A stretch of DNA of 64,000 nt from Schaalia turicensis ACS-279-V-Col4 (GTDB lineage Bacteria; Actinomycetota; Actinomycetes; Actinomycetales; Actinomycetaceae). Of this stretch, positions 38,283-47,729 are shown piece by piece. Within the stretch, counting starts at the first letter, position 1, and each line of letters opens with the position of its first letter. The notes beneath the pieces were generated by a model. That model did not search any database. It saw only the letters and a list, made by a program, of their open reading frames with translations, and had not been told where the DNA came from. The translations under genes and the position numbers were made by a program. The stretch spans positions 5,729 through 69,728 of the forward strand of contig NZ_JH815211.1 in NCBI RefSeq assembly GCF_000296505.1, given 5' to 3'.

Positions 38283-38849
38283 ATGACTATCGAAGAACCT
38301 CAGATGCCGAGCGCGCGTCAGATTGCACTTGCGAATGTTGTTGTCGACATTGAACGTAGCGCTGCACGAATCGGTTGGGATCATGCCCCCTCGCTCTATG
38401 CGCTTGTCCACACGTCCCAGCTTCTTGCCCAGCCGGACTTGCCCGAGGATATTGCTCAGCAGATCCGCAAGGGGTGGGATGGGAGCGAAGAACACCTGTC
38501 TGCCGTGATTCAGGAAGATCTTCGGGAAGACGACCTCGAAGAGGTGCTCGGACATCTTGGCTGGCCAGAGCAGGTTGCTGGTGCTGCGATTACGGTTGAG
38601 CGTCTTGTCGTACCCCCGGAGGTTGAAGATCAGGCTCCCGAAGATCCCGAAGAAGCCATCCAGTTCATTTCGAACCACCCGTCACGCGCGGATGTTCGTC
38701 TTGCTGTTGGCGCGCTTCGCACCGGCGAATCCTGGTGTGCTCTGCGCACGAAAGCATTCGACTCCGACGACAAGGTTGGTCAGGGAACAAACCTTATTCC
38801 GAACCTCGTCGACGCTCTTCTCGCATCACTCGAACCGGACGTCGACTGA
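38283..38849 (+). CDS. PPA1309 family protein
   Basis: 188-aa actinobacterial protein of unknown function. The family pattern is clear: ALANVVVDIERSAARIGWD, the acidic segment, AAITVERLVVPP, and near the end the pair RLAVGALRTGESWCALR and LVDALLASLEP. Inserted between the divergent UPF0182 gene and the convergent protease gene, its usual neighbourhood in this phylum. Confidence 0.85.
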   Translation: MTIEEPQMPSARQIALANVVVDIERSAARIGWDHAPSLYALVHTSQLLAQPDLPEDIAQQIRKGWDGSEEHLSAVIQEDLREDDLEEVLGHLGWPEQVAGAAITVERLVVPPEVEDQAPEDPEEAIQFISNHPSRADVRLAVGALRTGESWCALRTKAFDSDDKVGQGTNLIPNLVDALLASLEPDVD

Positions 38850-38865
38850 CGGCTATTTCCAAACA

Positions 38866-40095
38866 TCACTCGCAGGTCGGCAGGGTATCCCCCTGGCCGG
38901 CCGCGATTGTTTCTACGGCACTTCTGGCTTCTGACAGGGTCGAGACAGAGACGACACTGAGGCCTTCGGGGACGTTTCCGACAACTTCATCGCAGTTCGA
39001 AGAGGGGGCAAGGAACCACGAAGCCCCGTCGCGCTTGGCTCCCCACATCTTCTGCACGATGCCACCGATCGCACCCACTTCACCGTCGTAGGACACAGTC
39101 CCTGTTCCGGCAATGCTCTCAGTTCCTGCGAGGGCACCAGGGGTCATGCGGTCGATAATTCCAAGCGCAAACATCATGCCTGCGCTGGGACCGCCCACGT
39201 CTTTCAGATTGAACTGAATATCAAGCGGAAACGTGGCTTCAACAGACAGGTAAACGCCTAGGCGGGAGCCTTGCTGTCCTTCGGGAGCGGCCACCGTCGT
39301 GATCGGAATATCGACCTGTTCCCCGTTGCGTTCAACGGTCAATGTCAGTGTTGTGCCAGCGGGGATAGTCTTGACCAGCGCAAAAACAGTTGAGGCTCGA
39401 TCAATCGGATGGACGACTCCTTGGGCATCAGTGAGTGACACAAGCAAGTCACCCGATTGAACGCTACCCTCTGCGTTTGTTCCTTTGACCGCTTGGACGA
39501 CACGCACTGATGCGGGCACGTCCCAGCCAAGCGATTCCAGAGCCGCAACTTCCGCGGTCGACTGCGAATTCGACATCATCGCTGATTGGGCTTGGTCAAC
39601 CTCTTCTTGGCTGACATCTGAGGGATATGCCTCTTCGTAGGGAACAAGGACGGACTTCGAATCGAAGTAGCCCATGATCAGCTCAGCAAGATTCAAACGG
39701 GCGCTCGGCCCACCTCGTTGAGACACTGTCACCATCCGAAGCTGTCCGACACCGTCCTCACTTTCCGTCGAAGGTTCAACAGCGACGGACTGTCCCGAAT
39801 CAGGGTCGGTGCCGGAGATTGTGATCAGGTCGGTGCCTCGATATGACCCAACGACGTTGAACGTCGGTCCCGGCGATTCCAGCACATACGGCATTGGTAG
39901 AGCGAATAGTGCGACTCCTAGAATCACGCCACCGGCGACCGCGGCGATGGTGGGACGACTCGGCACCCATTTCTTTACCCGCTGGCTGGGGGTGTCGTCC
40001 GTGTTTTCTGACCGCACCGTGGCGTCTTCAAGCTCGCCGGTTAGGAGGCTGTGATCCTGCTGTTCATCAATACTCACCGGATCATTGTCGCCCAT
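38866..40095 (-). CDS. PDZ and Lon-type (S16) serine protease, YlbL-like
   Basis: 409-aa membrane-anchored protease. Cytoplasmic N-terminus, one helix (about 47-68, IAAVAGGVILGVALFAL), a PDZ domain (about 190-265, VRVVQAVKGTNAEGSVQSGD) and a Lon-type proteolytic domain facing outwards. The catalytic dyad is Ser in GGPSAGMMF and Lys in GIVQKMWGA. The ATG at 40095 is preferred to 40113. Counterpart of Rv3194c; substrates unknown. Confidence 0.9.
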   Translation of the reverse strand: MGDNDPVSIDEQQDHSLLTGELEDATVRSENTDDTPSQRVKKWVPSRPTIAAVAGGVILGVALFALPMPYVLESPGPTFNVVGSYRGTDLITISGTDPDSGQSVAVEPSTESEDGVGQLRMVTVSQRGGPSARLNLAELIMGYFDSKSVLVPYEEAYPSDVSQEEVDQAQSAMMSNSQSTAEVAALESLGWDVPASVRVVQAVKGTNAEGSVQSGDLLVSLTDAQGVVHPIDRASTVFALVKTIPAGTTLTLTVERNGEQVDIPITTVAAPEGQQGSRLGVYLSVEATFPLDIQFNLKDVGGPSAGMMFALGIIDRMTPGALAGTESIAGTGTVSYDGEVGAIGGIVQKMWGAKRDGASWFLAPSSNCDEVVGNVPEGLSVVSVSTLSEARSAVETIAAGQGDTLPTCE

Positions 40096-40209
40096 GGTTT
40101 GCCCCGAGGGCACGCTGGGATGCCTATTTCAGTGTTTTCCAATTCCTCTTTCAGCGCACGCCCATGGTTCATCGCGCGATTCTACAGGTGGCGCGGGTAG
40201 GCTCGCAGT

Positions 40210-41742
40210 ATGAACGAGGACGAAACGTTCCCCCAGGACAATCCATTCGAAGACTTTCTGCGCAATATGCTCGGCGCCAACGCAGCGGAAGAAGCAATGC
40301 GGGCGCTGAACGCACAAGGGTTCGATCCTTCAATGTTGCCTCCGGAGGTTCAGAATCCAAACACTTTGAACGCCGCATTGAAGCAGATGCAGTTCTTTAT
40401 GAATACGTCCACGGGTCCCGTTGATTGGCGAATCGTGAATGATTCTGCACGCCAACAAATCTACTCTGCGGGCGATCCAGCTGTGAGTGCAGCCCAGGCG
40501 GGACGCGCACGTCAAGCGTTGAGCGTTGCTGACTTGTGGCTTGATACTGTCACCGATTTTGCCCCCGGACAGGTCGAGCGCGCGGCGTGGAGTCGCATTG
40601 AGTGGACCGAGGTCACCCTTGAGCAGTGGAAACGAATCTGCGAACCAATTGCGCTGAATGTTTCTCGTGCGCTCACGTCTGTGATTGAAAACCAGATGGG
40701 CGGGATCTCAGGCGATCCTTCGCTTCTTCCTGAGAGCTTTGCCTCTATGGCAAGCCAAATGAAGAGCCTGACTCCGAAGTTGGCGACAATGATGTTTTCT
40801 TCCCAGCTTGGAATGGCACTGACCGCGCTTGCGCGCGAAACGTTCGGCACGAATGACGTGGGTATTCCCCTCTTGACGAAGCCGACAACTGGTTTGGTGG
40901 TGTCGAACGTTGAGGATTTCGCAGACGGGCTGGATATTCCTTTCGAAGAGGTTCTACAGTTCGTTGCTGTTCGCGAGTGCGCTCATCGTCGTCTTTTTGC
41001 TTCAGTTCCGTGGCTTGAGGGCGATCTGATGCGAGCCGTCGAAAACTACGCGACTCATATCGAGATCGACATGGAAGCTCTTTCTGATGTTGCCCGCACG
41101 TTGGATCCGACGGATCAGCAGTCGATCGAGGAAGCCCTGTCGGGTGGCGTGTTTGCGATGAATATTTCGCCCGAGCAGAAGCGTAGTTTGGAGCGTCTTG
41201 AAACGATGCTTGCGCTGATCGAAGGCTGGGTTGAAGTTGTGACGGCTCAAGCGACCGCCCCGTATCTTCCTCACGCCGATCAGTTGCGCGAAATGATCCG
41301 TCGTCGTCGCGCTACCGGCGGCCCAGCCGAGCAGGTGCTGGGTCAGTTGATCGGATTGCAGATGCGTCCGCGTCGTGCACGAGGCGCCGCATCGATCTTC
41401 AGTCTTGTCGCAGCCGACGGTGGGAGGGAAGCTCGCGACGCCCTCTGGTCACATCCTGACATGGTGCCGACGCAGGCAGAGCTTGATTCTCCCGACACCT
41501 TCTTGACGATCCGCCAGGCGGCTCGTGAACAAGACGCGGATATCGATGCTGCTCTCAATGCCCTGTTGGACGGCACGATGGGGTGGGCTGAAGGGCTTTC
41601 TCCGGAGAGTGATCCCGAGAGTGAAACGTTGGCGCGGGCAGGATTTGCTCCGGACGATCAGGCCGAGGATCAGTTCAATGATTCTGCTGACGGTTCTGAA
41701 GACAAGGATTCTGATCCTTCTTCGGGGGATACTCAGGCCTAA
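40210..41742 (+). CDS. Zincin-like metallopeptidase family protein (DUF2342)
   Basis: 510 aa, counterpart of Rv3195. The central helix reads VAVRECAHRRLF, i.e. R-E-x-x-H where classical zincins have H-E-x-x-H; relatives in this family often show the same, so activity as a protease is uncertain. A conserved WLEGDLMRAVENYA follows, then a second helix around ALIEGWVEVVTAQAT. The tail is acidic and disordered. Divergent from the PDZ-Lon gene. Confidence 0.85.
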   Translation: MNEDETFPQDNPFEDFLRNMLGANAAEEAMRALNAQGFDPSMLPPEVQNPNTLNAALKQMQFFMNTSTGPVDWRIVNDSARQQIYSAGDPAVSAAQAGRARQALSVADLWLDTVTDFAPGQVERAAWSRIEWTEVTLEQWKRICEPIALNVSRALTSVIENQMGGISGDPSLLPESFASMASQMKSLTPKLATMMFSSQLGMALTALARETFGTNDVGIPLLTKPTTGLVVSNVEDFADGLDIPFEEVLQFVAVRECAHRRLFASVPWLEGDLMRAVENYATHIEIDMEALSDVARTLDPTDQQSIEEALSGGVFAMNISPEQKRSLERLETMLALIEGWVEVVTAQATAPYLPHADQLREMIRRRRATGGPAEQVLGQLIGLQMRPRRARGAASIFSLVAADGGREARDALWSHPDMVPTQAELDSPDTFLTIRQAAREQDADIDAALNALLDGTMGWAEGLSPESDPESETLARAGFAPDDQAEDQFNDSADGSEDKDSDPSSGDTQA

Positions 41743-41882
41743 CGATGAAGCCCCTCATCACCTCCGCGCTGATGCTTGTGGATAACTTTTTCGCGCGAGC
41801 ACGCTCGGCCTGTGGATAAACGCTGAGCCGGGTTGAAGGCTGGCATACTCATCGCCATCGAGTTCTCACGAAGAGGTGTGCG

Positions 41883-42791
41883 ATGAAGTTGAAGCCCGGT
41901 GTCACGGTGTTGAGGGTTGGGGATCATTCGGTCCAGGTTGGAACAGATCACGGTCACCACATGGTCCTTCGTGGCCTGCATGATCGTCAGATCAATGCCT
42001 TGATCGCGTGCAGTCAACATTCTGTGTCTTTGGATGCCGATCAAGATGATCCTTTGCCGAGCACTTTGCCGATTCGTCTTCGGATGCGCCTGCAACACGC
42101 TGGATTCTTAGAAGATGTCACTCTGCCCCAACACCTCGCGTTGACGTTCACCGTCTTCGATGACGTATCCGCGCGAGTTTTGGATCTGGTGAAAAATGAC
42201 TTCTATCTTGAGGTCATTCCTCTGCAACCACGTCGGGTTGATGACCGGATTGCCAGGGTGATTGGTGAAGGCTTTCTAGGGTTGCCGCTGAAACGGTCAC
42301 TATCAAATCGCTATGACTTACTCCCCCGCTATGTACCTCATACTCATGGTCAAAATGAGGCTTTAACGATTGTGTCCTCTCAGCGGTTTCCCGCGTTCGA
42401 AGACTCCTGGATGCTCGTGAAAGAAGATATCCCCCACCTTCTGGTCACTGAACTGGAAGACGGCTATGACGTCGGGCCTCTTGTCATCCCAGGACTCAGT
42501 GCGTGTGGAGCATGTTTACTCTCCCAAGAAAACGCTAGAGATCCTGATTTTCTTGATCACCGTAAGACAGCGATGCGGACGCCATTGGTTGCTCCCACCC
42601 CTCTTGCCACCCATGGCGCAGCCTGGTCGATTGCCAGGTTTATCCAGACTTTTATGGGGAATGATCACCTGATGACATCGAGCATTCACCATATTGATGC
42701 TCACGGTGGCTTCTCAATACGACAAGCTGTACCTGAAGCGAACTGCGGGTGTAAGGAGAACAGTCTAAGCGAGCGTACTTCCGATCGATAG
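41883..42791 (+). CDS. Cyclodehydratase-like (TOMM leader-binding type) protein
   Basis: 302 aa, in the position of Rv3196 next to uvrD2. The middle carries VGPLVIPGLSACGACLL, the stretch typical of the E1-like/cyclodehydratase C protein of azole-peptide synthesis, with a CxxC pair plus a late CGC. The N-terminal half has a winged-helix-like leader-binding region (LKPGVTVLRVGDHSVQVG). No YcaO enzyme or precursor peptide is nearby, so this is probably a repurposed stand-alone member. Confidence 0.72.
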   Translation: MKLKPGVTVLRVGDHSVQVGTDHGHHMVLRGLHDRQINALIACSQHSVSLDADQDDPLPSTLPIRLRMRLQHAGFLEDVTLPQHLALTFTVFDDVSARVLDLVKNDFYLEVIPLQPRRVDDRIARVIGEGFLGLPLKRSLSNRYDLLPRYVPHTHGQNEALTIVSSQRFPAFEDSWMLVKEDIPHLLVTELEDGYDVGPLVIPGLSACGACLLSQENARDPDFLDHRKTAMRTPLVAPTPLATHGAAWSIARFIQTFMGNDHLMTSSIHHIDAHGGFSIRQAVPEANCGCKENSLSERTSDR

Positions 42792-42806
42792 TACGAAGAG
42801 AACGTA

Positions 42807-44843
42807 TTAAAGAAGATCGTCCTTAGTCACTTCAACTGTTTCGCCGTCCAGGATCGCTAAAACGGATGATCCGAACGCATCTGCTTTGATCTCGCCGATG
42901 CCGGAAATCCCAAGAAGCTCACGATGGTTCTTCGGACGCCTTGTCGCAAGCTCACGAAGCGTGACATCCGAAAAAACCGTATAGGGAGGCTTACCAGCGA
43001 GCTTTGCAACATCACTTCGCCACGAGCGGAGGGCTTCGAAAAGATCGAGGGTCTCTTTCGACGCTGTTGCTTGGAACTCGCGTGTCGCTTGCTTCGATGA
43101 TGATGCGTGAGCGTGAGCGGGCTTCTTCGTCTTTATCGAGGGGCTATGTGGCCACACGCTGTTCAGCAGACGACTACGTTTACGCTTCGAACGATCCCCA
43201 TCACGCCGGCTTCGCGCCCACGACACTTCAAGAATGTCCCGCGCACGAGTGATACCAACGTAGAGAAGGCGACGTTCTTCTTCGATTGCTTCGGGGGTCT
43301 GAGCGTAGGAAATAGGGAGCAGACCTTCGCTGAGCCCCGGCATAAAAACAGCTGACCATTCCAGCCCCTTCGCCGAGTGAAGAGTCATGACTTCCACGCC
43401 CTCTTTATTTGGCTCTTCTGCTGCCTTGCGCTTGTGCGTGAGCTCTTCAATGAACCCAGCAAGATCCGGAGCAGATGAATCAGTAGCCAATGCGATCAGC
43501 GTATTGAGGTTATTCCAGCGTTCAAGCGCATTTGCTCCATTGGGAGCTTGAGGCGTCCAGCCGATGGCTCCCAAGTGTTCTTCTATGTGGTCGCGCAGAG
43601 AGCCAGGGGAATCCTGGCCAGACTTCGACACCGCGATCAGATGGCTGACTGCACGGCGAACTGATTCTCTATCAAAGAATGGGGTCTCGTCTTGAAGAGC
43701 AATCGGGATCTGACGCGCTGAAAACACTTCTTCGTAGAGTTCGGATTGAGCGTTGATACGAAGGAGGACAGCGATATCGTGGGCAGGTGTTCCACAATGT
43801 ATGAGCTCTTGAATCTTCGACGCGATGGCTTCAGCTTCTTCCCTATCTGACGAATAGCTTGCGAATTCAACATGCGCACCCGAAGGTCGTTGAGAGCTGA
43901 GCGTGACAGCGCCACTGGTTTTTCCTGCCCCCAGCATGACCGAGTTAGCGACATCAACAATTTGAGGGGTCGACCGATAATCTCTGGTCAGTTCAAGGAC
44001 GTGCGCGCCCTTGAATTTCTTTGGGAAATCGACAAGAAATGATGATTGAGCACCTGCAAATGAATAAATTGTCTGGGCAACATCGCCAACGACACACACG
44101 TCGTGACGATCACCGATCCATAGATCCAACAACGACTGTTGCAGGCGTGACACATCCTGGAATTCATCAACCACGAAGTTCTGGTACTGGTTACGCACTT
44201 GCCTAGCAACGTCAGGACGATCCTGCATGATGGCGGCCATCAAAATAAGGACGTCTTCAAAATCGATCGCACCACGTTCGCGCTTAGCGTCCTCATACAG
44301 GCGAAGTATCGTTGCCATCTCATCAGCGCTTAAGCCATCTGGAACAGGGTGTCCGTCGCGCACTACTTCGCCGTAGCGCTCTGCGTTAACCATCGACACT
44401 TTCGCCCATTCAATTTCGGCAACAACATCGCGGAATTCAACATTTCCCTGCGCTATTCCAAGGCGGGACATCACGGGATAAACAAGCGATGATTTACTGG
44501 GGATGAGCTCTGGAATCTGACCACCAATTGCTGTTGGCCAGAAGAATTTCAGCTGACTGAGTGCAGCCGAATGGAAGGTTCGAGCAGGAACTCCGGGAAC
44601 GCCAAGCTGGGTAAGTCTTTGCCCCATTTCAAAAGCAGCGCGACGCGTGAACGTCACTGCAAGAACCGAATGTGGCGTGAACGCACCCGTTGCCACACCG
44701 TACGCAATGCGATAGGTGATCGCACGCGTTTTCCCTGTCCCTGCGCCAGCAAGAACAGCCAATGGCCCTTTCACTTGCAGGGCAACAGCGCGCTGATCCG
44801 GGTCAAGCGCGTCAAGAAGAGCATTCGGGTCTGGCAAATTCAT
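42807..44843 (-). CDS. uvrD2: ATP-dependent DNA helicase, UvrD2-like
   Basis: 678-aa superfamily 1A 3'-5' helicase for repair. Motif Ia and Walker A VLAGAGTGKTRAITYRIA, DEFQDVSRLQQ, VGDVAQTIYSFAGA, TLHSAKGLEW and VGITRARD are all present. A C-terminal HRDC domain covers about 590-665. The tetracysteine motif of mycobacterial UvrD2 is absent: no cysteine lies in the last ~150 residues. The start at 44843 is chosen because the family begins near LPDPNALLDALDPDQ; the longer frame overlaps nudC. Confidence 0.93.
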   Translation of the reverse strand: MNLPDPNALLDALDPDQRAVALQVKGPLAVLAGAGTGKTRAITYRIAYGVATGAFTPHSVLAVTFTRRAAFEMGQRLTQLGVPGVPARTFHSAALSQLKFFWPTAIGGQIPELIPSKSSLVYPVMSRLGIAQGNVEFRDVVAEIEWAKVSMVNAERYGEVVRDGHPVPDGLSADEMATILRLYEDAKRERGAIDFEDVLILMAAIMQDRPDVARQVRNQYQNFVVDEFQDVSRLQQSLLDLWIGDRHDVCVVGDVAQTIYSFAGAQSSFLVDFPKKFKGAHVLELTRDYRSTPQIVDVANSVMLGAGKTSGAVTLSSQRPSGAHVEFASYSSDREEAEAIASKIQELIHCGTPAHDIAVLLRINAQSELYEEVFSARQIPIALQDETPFFDRESVRRAVSHLIAVSKSGQDSPGSLRDHIEEHLGAIGWTPQAPNGANALERWNNLNTLIALATDSSAPDLAGFIEELTHKRKAAEEPNKEGVEVMTLHSAKGLEWSAVFMPGLSEGLLPISYAQTPEAIEEERRLLYVGITRARDILEVSWARSRRDGDRSKRKRSRLLNSVWPHSPSIKTKKPAHAHASSSKQATREFQATASKETLDLFEALRSWRSDVAKLAGKPPYTVFSDVTLRELATRRPKNHRELLGISGIGEIKADAFGSSVLAILDGETVEVTKDDLL

Positions 44844-44883
44844 AGAACGATTGTCCCACTGACCATGGAGAAACCAATGTGCA

Positions 44884-45891
44884 TCATGGGCGCCGAAGCG
44901 GGTCAAGCGAGCTTGGGCTCTCAGGCAAGTCGCTTCCGTACCAATCCACAAGCAGGGCATACGCAATGGATGTTGGGCCCGGCGCACTCACTTCACCGCT
45001 GTGAAGAGCATCGCGCAATTCACTCCGGCTAAAGAACCGCGCCCATTCGATCTCTTCCCCATCGGGAATCGGCACAACCGGTGTTCTAACAGCTACTCGC
45101 GCGGTGTACCCAATCATCTGCGAACGAGGGAACGGCCACGGTTGCGTCGCCTGATATTCAACGCTGGCCACATCCAGACCAACTTCTTCTTTAACCTCGC
45201 GAATAACTGCATGTTCAGGCGATTCTCCGGCCTCGACAAAGCCGGCGATCAGAGAACACATTGTGGTGCGCCACGCCGTATTGTGCGCAAGCAACACACG
45301 ATCCTCATCATCGTCGATGCGCACAATAACTGCCGGGTCCTGTCGCGGATATTCCACGTGCCCACACCCGGAACACTCCGTCGCCCAGCCACTCAGAATC
45401 GAGCGAACAGGCTTCCCACAACGAGCGCAGAAACGGTAGGAGGCATGCCAAGTAGCAAGAGACACACCCACTATCGCAACCCCAGAATCCGAAGCACTCA
45501 ACATATGCCCGCCCCATCGCAGGTGAACCCACTGCACGCCCGGAAGCTCAGCGTCATTGTCAAGGCAGAGCACAATCTGCCCCGCCCCATCATCAGTGGC
45601 ACCGACGAAATAGGCGGGGGCGGCCTCGTCGATCAGAGAGAGGGCGACCGGGGTGGAAATCGTTGCCAACTCAATCTCTGCACAGGCATCACGAACTGGA
45701 ATAACGCCGATCGCGCCATTTGGCTTTACTACAACTGCGCGGACGGACGACAGCCCTGCGCGATCCTCTTCACTCACCCCTGCACCCAAAGCCTTTACGC
45801 CGCGTTCAAGGAGCGCGCGTGGGCTGACATTCTCACGCACGGAAACCAGGGCGCGAGGAGTTAGCCGGACAAGGGGAAGGTGAAGTGTCAT
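44884..45891 (-). CDS. nudC: NAD(+) diphosphatase / NADH pyrophosphatase
   Basis: 335-aa Nudix hydrolase that cleaves NAD(H) and can decap NAD-RNA. Zinc-binding cysteines in FCARCGKP and ECSGCG, the SQPWPFP-type motif as TQPWPFPRSQM, and the Nudix box GFVEAGESPEHAVIREVKEEVGL are intact. It lies 40 bases upstream of uvrD2 in the same direction (Rv3199c-Rv3198c order) and diverges from rph. Confidence 0.94.
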   Translation of the reverse strand: MTLHLPLVRLTPRALVSVRENVSPRALLERGVKALGAGVSEEDRAGLSSVRAVVVKPNGAIGVIPVRDACAEIELATISTPVALSLIDEAAPAYFVGATDDGAGQIVLCLDNDAELPGVQWVHLRWGGHMLSASDSGVAIVGVSLATWHASYRFCARCGKPVRSILSGWATECSGCGHVEYPRQDPAVIVRIDDDEDRVLLAHNTAWRTTMCSLIAGFVEAGESPEHAVIREVKEEVGLDVASVEYQATQPWPFPRSQMIGYTARVAVRTPVVPIPDGEEIEWARFFSRSELRDALHSGEVSAPGPTSIAYALLVDWYGSDLPESPSSLDPLRRP

Positions 45892-45946
45892 ACCTCAACG
45901 CTAACCCTCCTGGGGTTCGCTTCGCGAAGTGAACTAGGCTGGAGGC

Positions 45947-46714
45947 ATGACTCATGATGTATCTCGCGCCGATGGGCGCTCATTCGACCAGCTCCGTCCC
46001 ATTTCCATGACCCGCGGTTGGGCGGGCGTCGGTGAAGGCTCCGTCCTTGTCGAGTTCGGAAATACTCGCGTCCTCTGCGTCGCCTCGCTGACAGAGGGTG
46101 TTCCGCGCTGGCGTAAAGGGAGCGGAGAAGGTTGGGTCACCGCCGAATACTCGATGCTGCCACGCGCAACCGCTGAACGCTCACAGCGCGAATCCATCAA
46201 GGGCAAGGTCGGTGGACGCACACAGGAAATCTCACGCCTCATTGGTCGAAGCCTGCGCGCAATCATTGACGTGACAGCTCTGGGCGAAAACACAATTGTC
46301 CTCGACTGCGACGTTCTGCGTGCAGACGGTGGCACTCGCACCGCGTCCGTGACCGGCGCCTACGTTGCGCTGGCTGAAGCGGTCCGCTGGGGCACCGAAA
46401 AAGGTCTCATCACACCCAAGGCTGGCACGTCCGTGCTGACCGACTCCGTGTCGGCGATCTCCGTTGGCATTATCGACAGCACCCCGATGCTCGACCTCCC
46501 CTACGTTGAAGACGTCCGCGCAGAAACTGACATGAACATCGTTCAGACCGGCAACGGCAACTTCATCGAGATTCAGGGCACTGCCGAGCACGCGCCCTTC
46601 AACCGTGATGAACTGGGAGACCTGCTTGACCTGGCAGCGATCGGCAACGCGCAACTGGCCGATCTGCAACGTCGTTGTTTGACCGCTGGCGAACTTGAGA
46701 CGGTCACCCTCTGA
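45947..46714 (+). CDS. rph: Ribonuclease PH
   Basis: 255-aa phosphorolytic 3'-5' exoribonuclease that trims tRNA precursors. Family stretches: [16 protein letters not shown], the RNA-binding [20 protein letters not shown], the phosphate-binding [12 protein letters not shown], and [19 protein letters not shown]. Its stop overlaps the rdgB start by one base (TGATG). Position beside the Rv1339-like and murI genes matches Rv1340 synteny. Confidence 0.96.
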   Translation: MTHDVSRADGRSFDQLRPISMTRGWAGVGEGSVLVEFGNTRVLCVASLTEGVPRWRKGSGEGWVTAEYSMLPRATAERSQRESIKGKVGGRTQEISRLIGRSLRAIIDVTALGENTIVLDCDVLRADGGTRTASVTGAYVALAEAVRWGTEKGLITPKAGTSVLTDSVSAISVGIIDSTPMLDLPYVEDVRAETDMNIVQTGNGNFIEIQGTAEHAPFNRDELGDLLDLAAIGNAQLADLQRRCLTAGELETVTL

Positions 46715-47337
46715 TGACGACCCCCAAACTGGTTTTCGCCACCGGCAACGCCCACAAAATCGCGGAGTTGGAAGCAATTCTGGCCCCCGCATACGCAGGG
46801 TACGAGGCCGGGATCATTGCCAAGATGAGTGACTTTGATGCGCCCGAACCGGTAGAAGACGGTGCATCTTTCGAAGAAAACTCTCTGATCAAAGCTCGTT
46901 CTTTGGTGAAGCTGACCGGGTTGCCGGCGATCGCGGACGATTCCGGTTTGTGCGTTGACATTCTGGGTGGAGCGCCCGGCATTTTCTCTGCTCGCTGGTG
47001 TGGCCACCACGGTGACGATGCAGCAAACCTCGATTTGCTCCTTGCTCAGTTGGCCGATGTGCCTGATGCGCTACGAGGTGCCGCATTCGTCTCTGCTGCT
47101 GTATTGGTTCTGCCTGACGGGCGCGAGTTCGTTCAGCGCGGAGAGGTTCGTGGTACTTTGCTTCACGAGCGCCGTGGTAGTGGCGGATTTGGCTACGACC
47201 CGATCTTCGTTGCCGATGGCTTTAACGTGACGACAGCGGAAATGACGCCCCAGCAGAAGAATGCGATCAGCCATCGAGGCATTGCATTCCGCGCCCTCAC
47301 TCCCGCGGTTGTCGATGCGCTCCAACAGAGCCAGTGA
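46714..47337 (+). CDS. rdgB: XTP/dITP pyrophosphatase (Ham1/RdgB)
   Basis: 207-aa enzyme that removes non-canonical purine nucleoside triphosphates. FATGNAHKIAELEAIL, ADDSGLCVDIL, GAPGIFSARW, GFGYDPIFV and the ending ISHRGIAFRAL match the family throughout. Coupled to rph. Confidence 0.96.
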   Translation: MTTPKLVFATGNAHKIAELEAILAPAYAGYEAGIIAKMSDFDAPEPVEDGASFEENSLIKARSLVKLTGLPAIADDSGLCVDILGGAPGIFSARWCGHHGDDAANLDLLLAQLADVPDALRGAAFVSAAVLVLPDGREFVQRGEVRGTLLHERRGSGGFGYDPIFVADGFNVTTAEMTPQQKNAISHRGIAFRALTPAVVDALQQSQ

Positions 47338-47370
47338 TCTCAATTCATCCTTGTTTCAGTAAGCAGGCAT

Positions 47371-47412
47371 GACAAGAGAGGCGATGCCACCGGTGGCATC
47401 GCCTCTCTTGTC
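47371..47412. terminator. 42-bp perfect palindromic terminator
   Basis: All 42 bases form a perfect inverted repeat, giving a stem of up to about 19 bp. It lies between rdgB (plus) and the small gene at 47461-47589 (minus) and probably ends both. Confidence 0.88.
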
Positions 47413-47460
47413 TATTAAGTTGTCACGCTAGCGAGAGCGGTGTTTATCACCAAGCCGGAT

Positions 47461-47589
47461 TCAGCGGGCGACCAGATTGCCGTAAATCGGGCGATCCATG
47501 CAGAACTGCAGTTCATCACGCTGCTGTCTGCGATAGCGAGTGACATAGGAACGGAAGCGGTCTAGCTGACGACGGACCAATGACATCAT
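47461..47589 (-). CDS. Small basic protein, 42 aa
   Basis: Not recognised. A frame of 43 codons reads from an ATG at 47589 behind GGAGAAACGTC to a TGA at 47461. The product is highly basic (MSLVRRQLDRFRSYVTRYRR at its start) with an aromatic, less charged tail ending DRPIYGNLVAR. It resembles short DUF1127-like arginine-rich proteins only loosely. It diverges from the LysR-type gene across a 140-base AT-rich promoter region and ends 48 bases before the palindromic terminator, which is the normal architecture of a real gene, possibly the regulator's target. Confidence 0.6.
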   Translation of the reverse strand: MMSLVRRQLDRFRSYVTRYRRQQRDELQFCMDRPIYGNLVAR

Positions 47590-47698
47590 GACGTTTCTCC
47601 ATTCAACTCTGTGTCGTATGCCTCACTGTTCACGACTCGATACATATAAGTATGCACGCCACTCACATACAGTTCAATTGAACTATTCTTTTTTGTAA

Positions 47699-47714
47699 TT
47701 TAAGTTTTACTTAA
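47699..47714. promoter_or_regulatory. Palindrome in the LysR-type leader, possible autoregulatory site
   Basis: TTAAG and CTTAA flank TTTTA (47700-47714), 15 bases before the LysR-type ATG. A second palindrome, TTCAATTGAA (47673-47682), lies upstream. LysR proteins usually bind such dyads near their own start. Confidence 0.45.
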
Positions 47715-47729
47715 GCAATAGGAGCTCCG

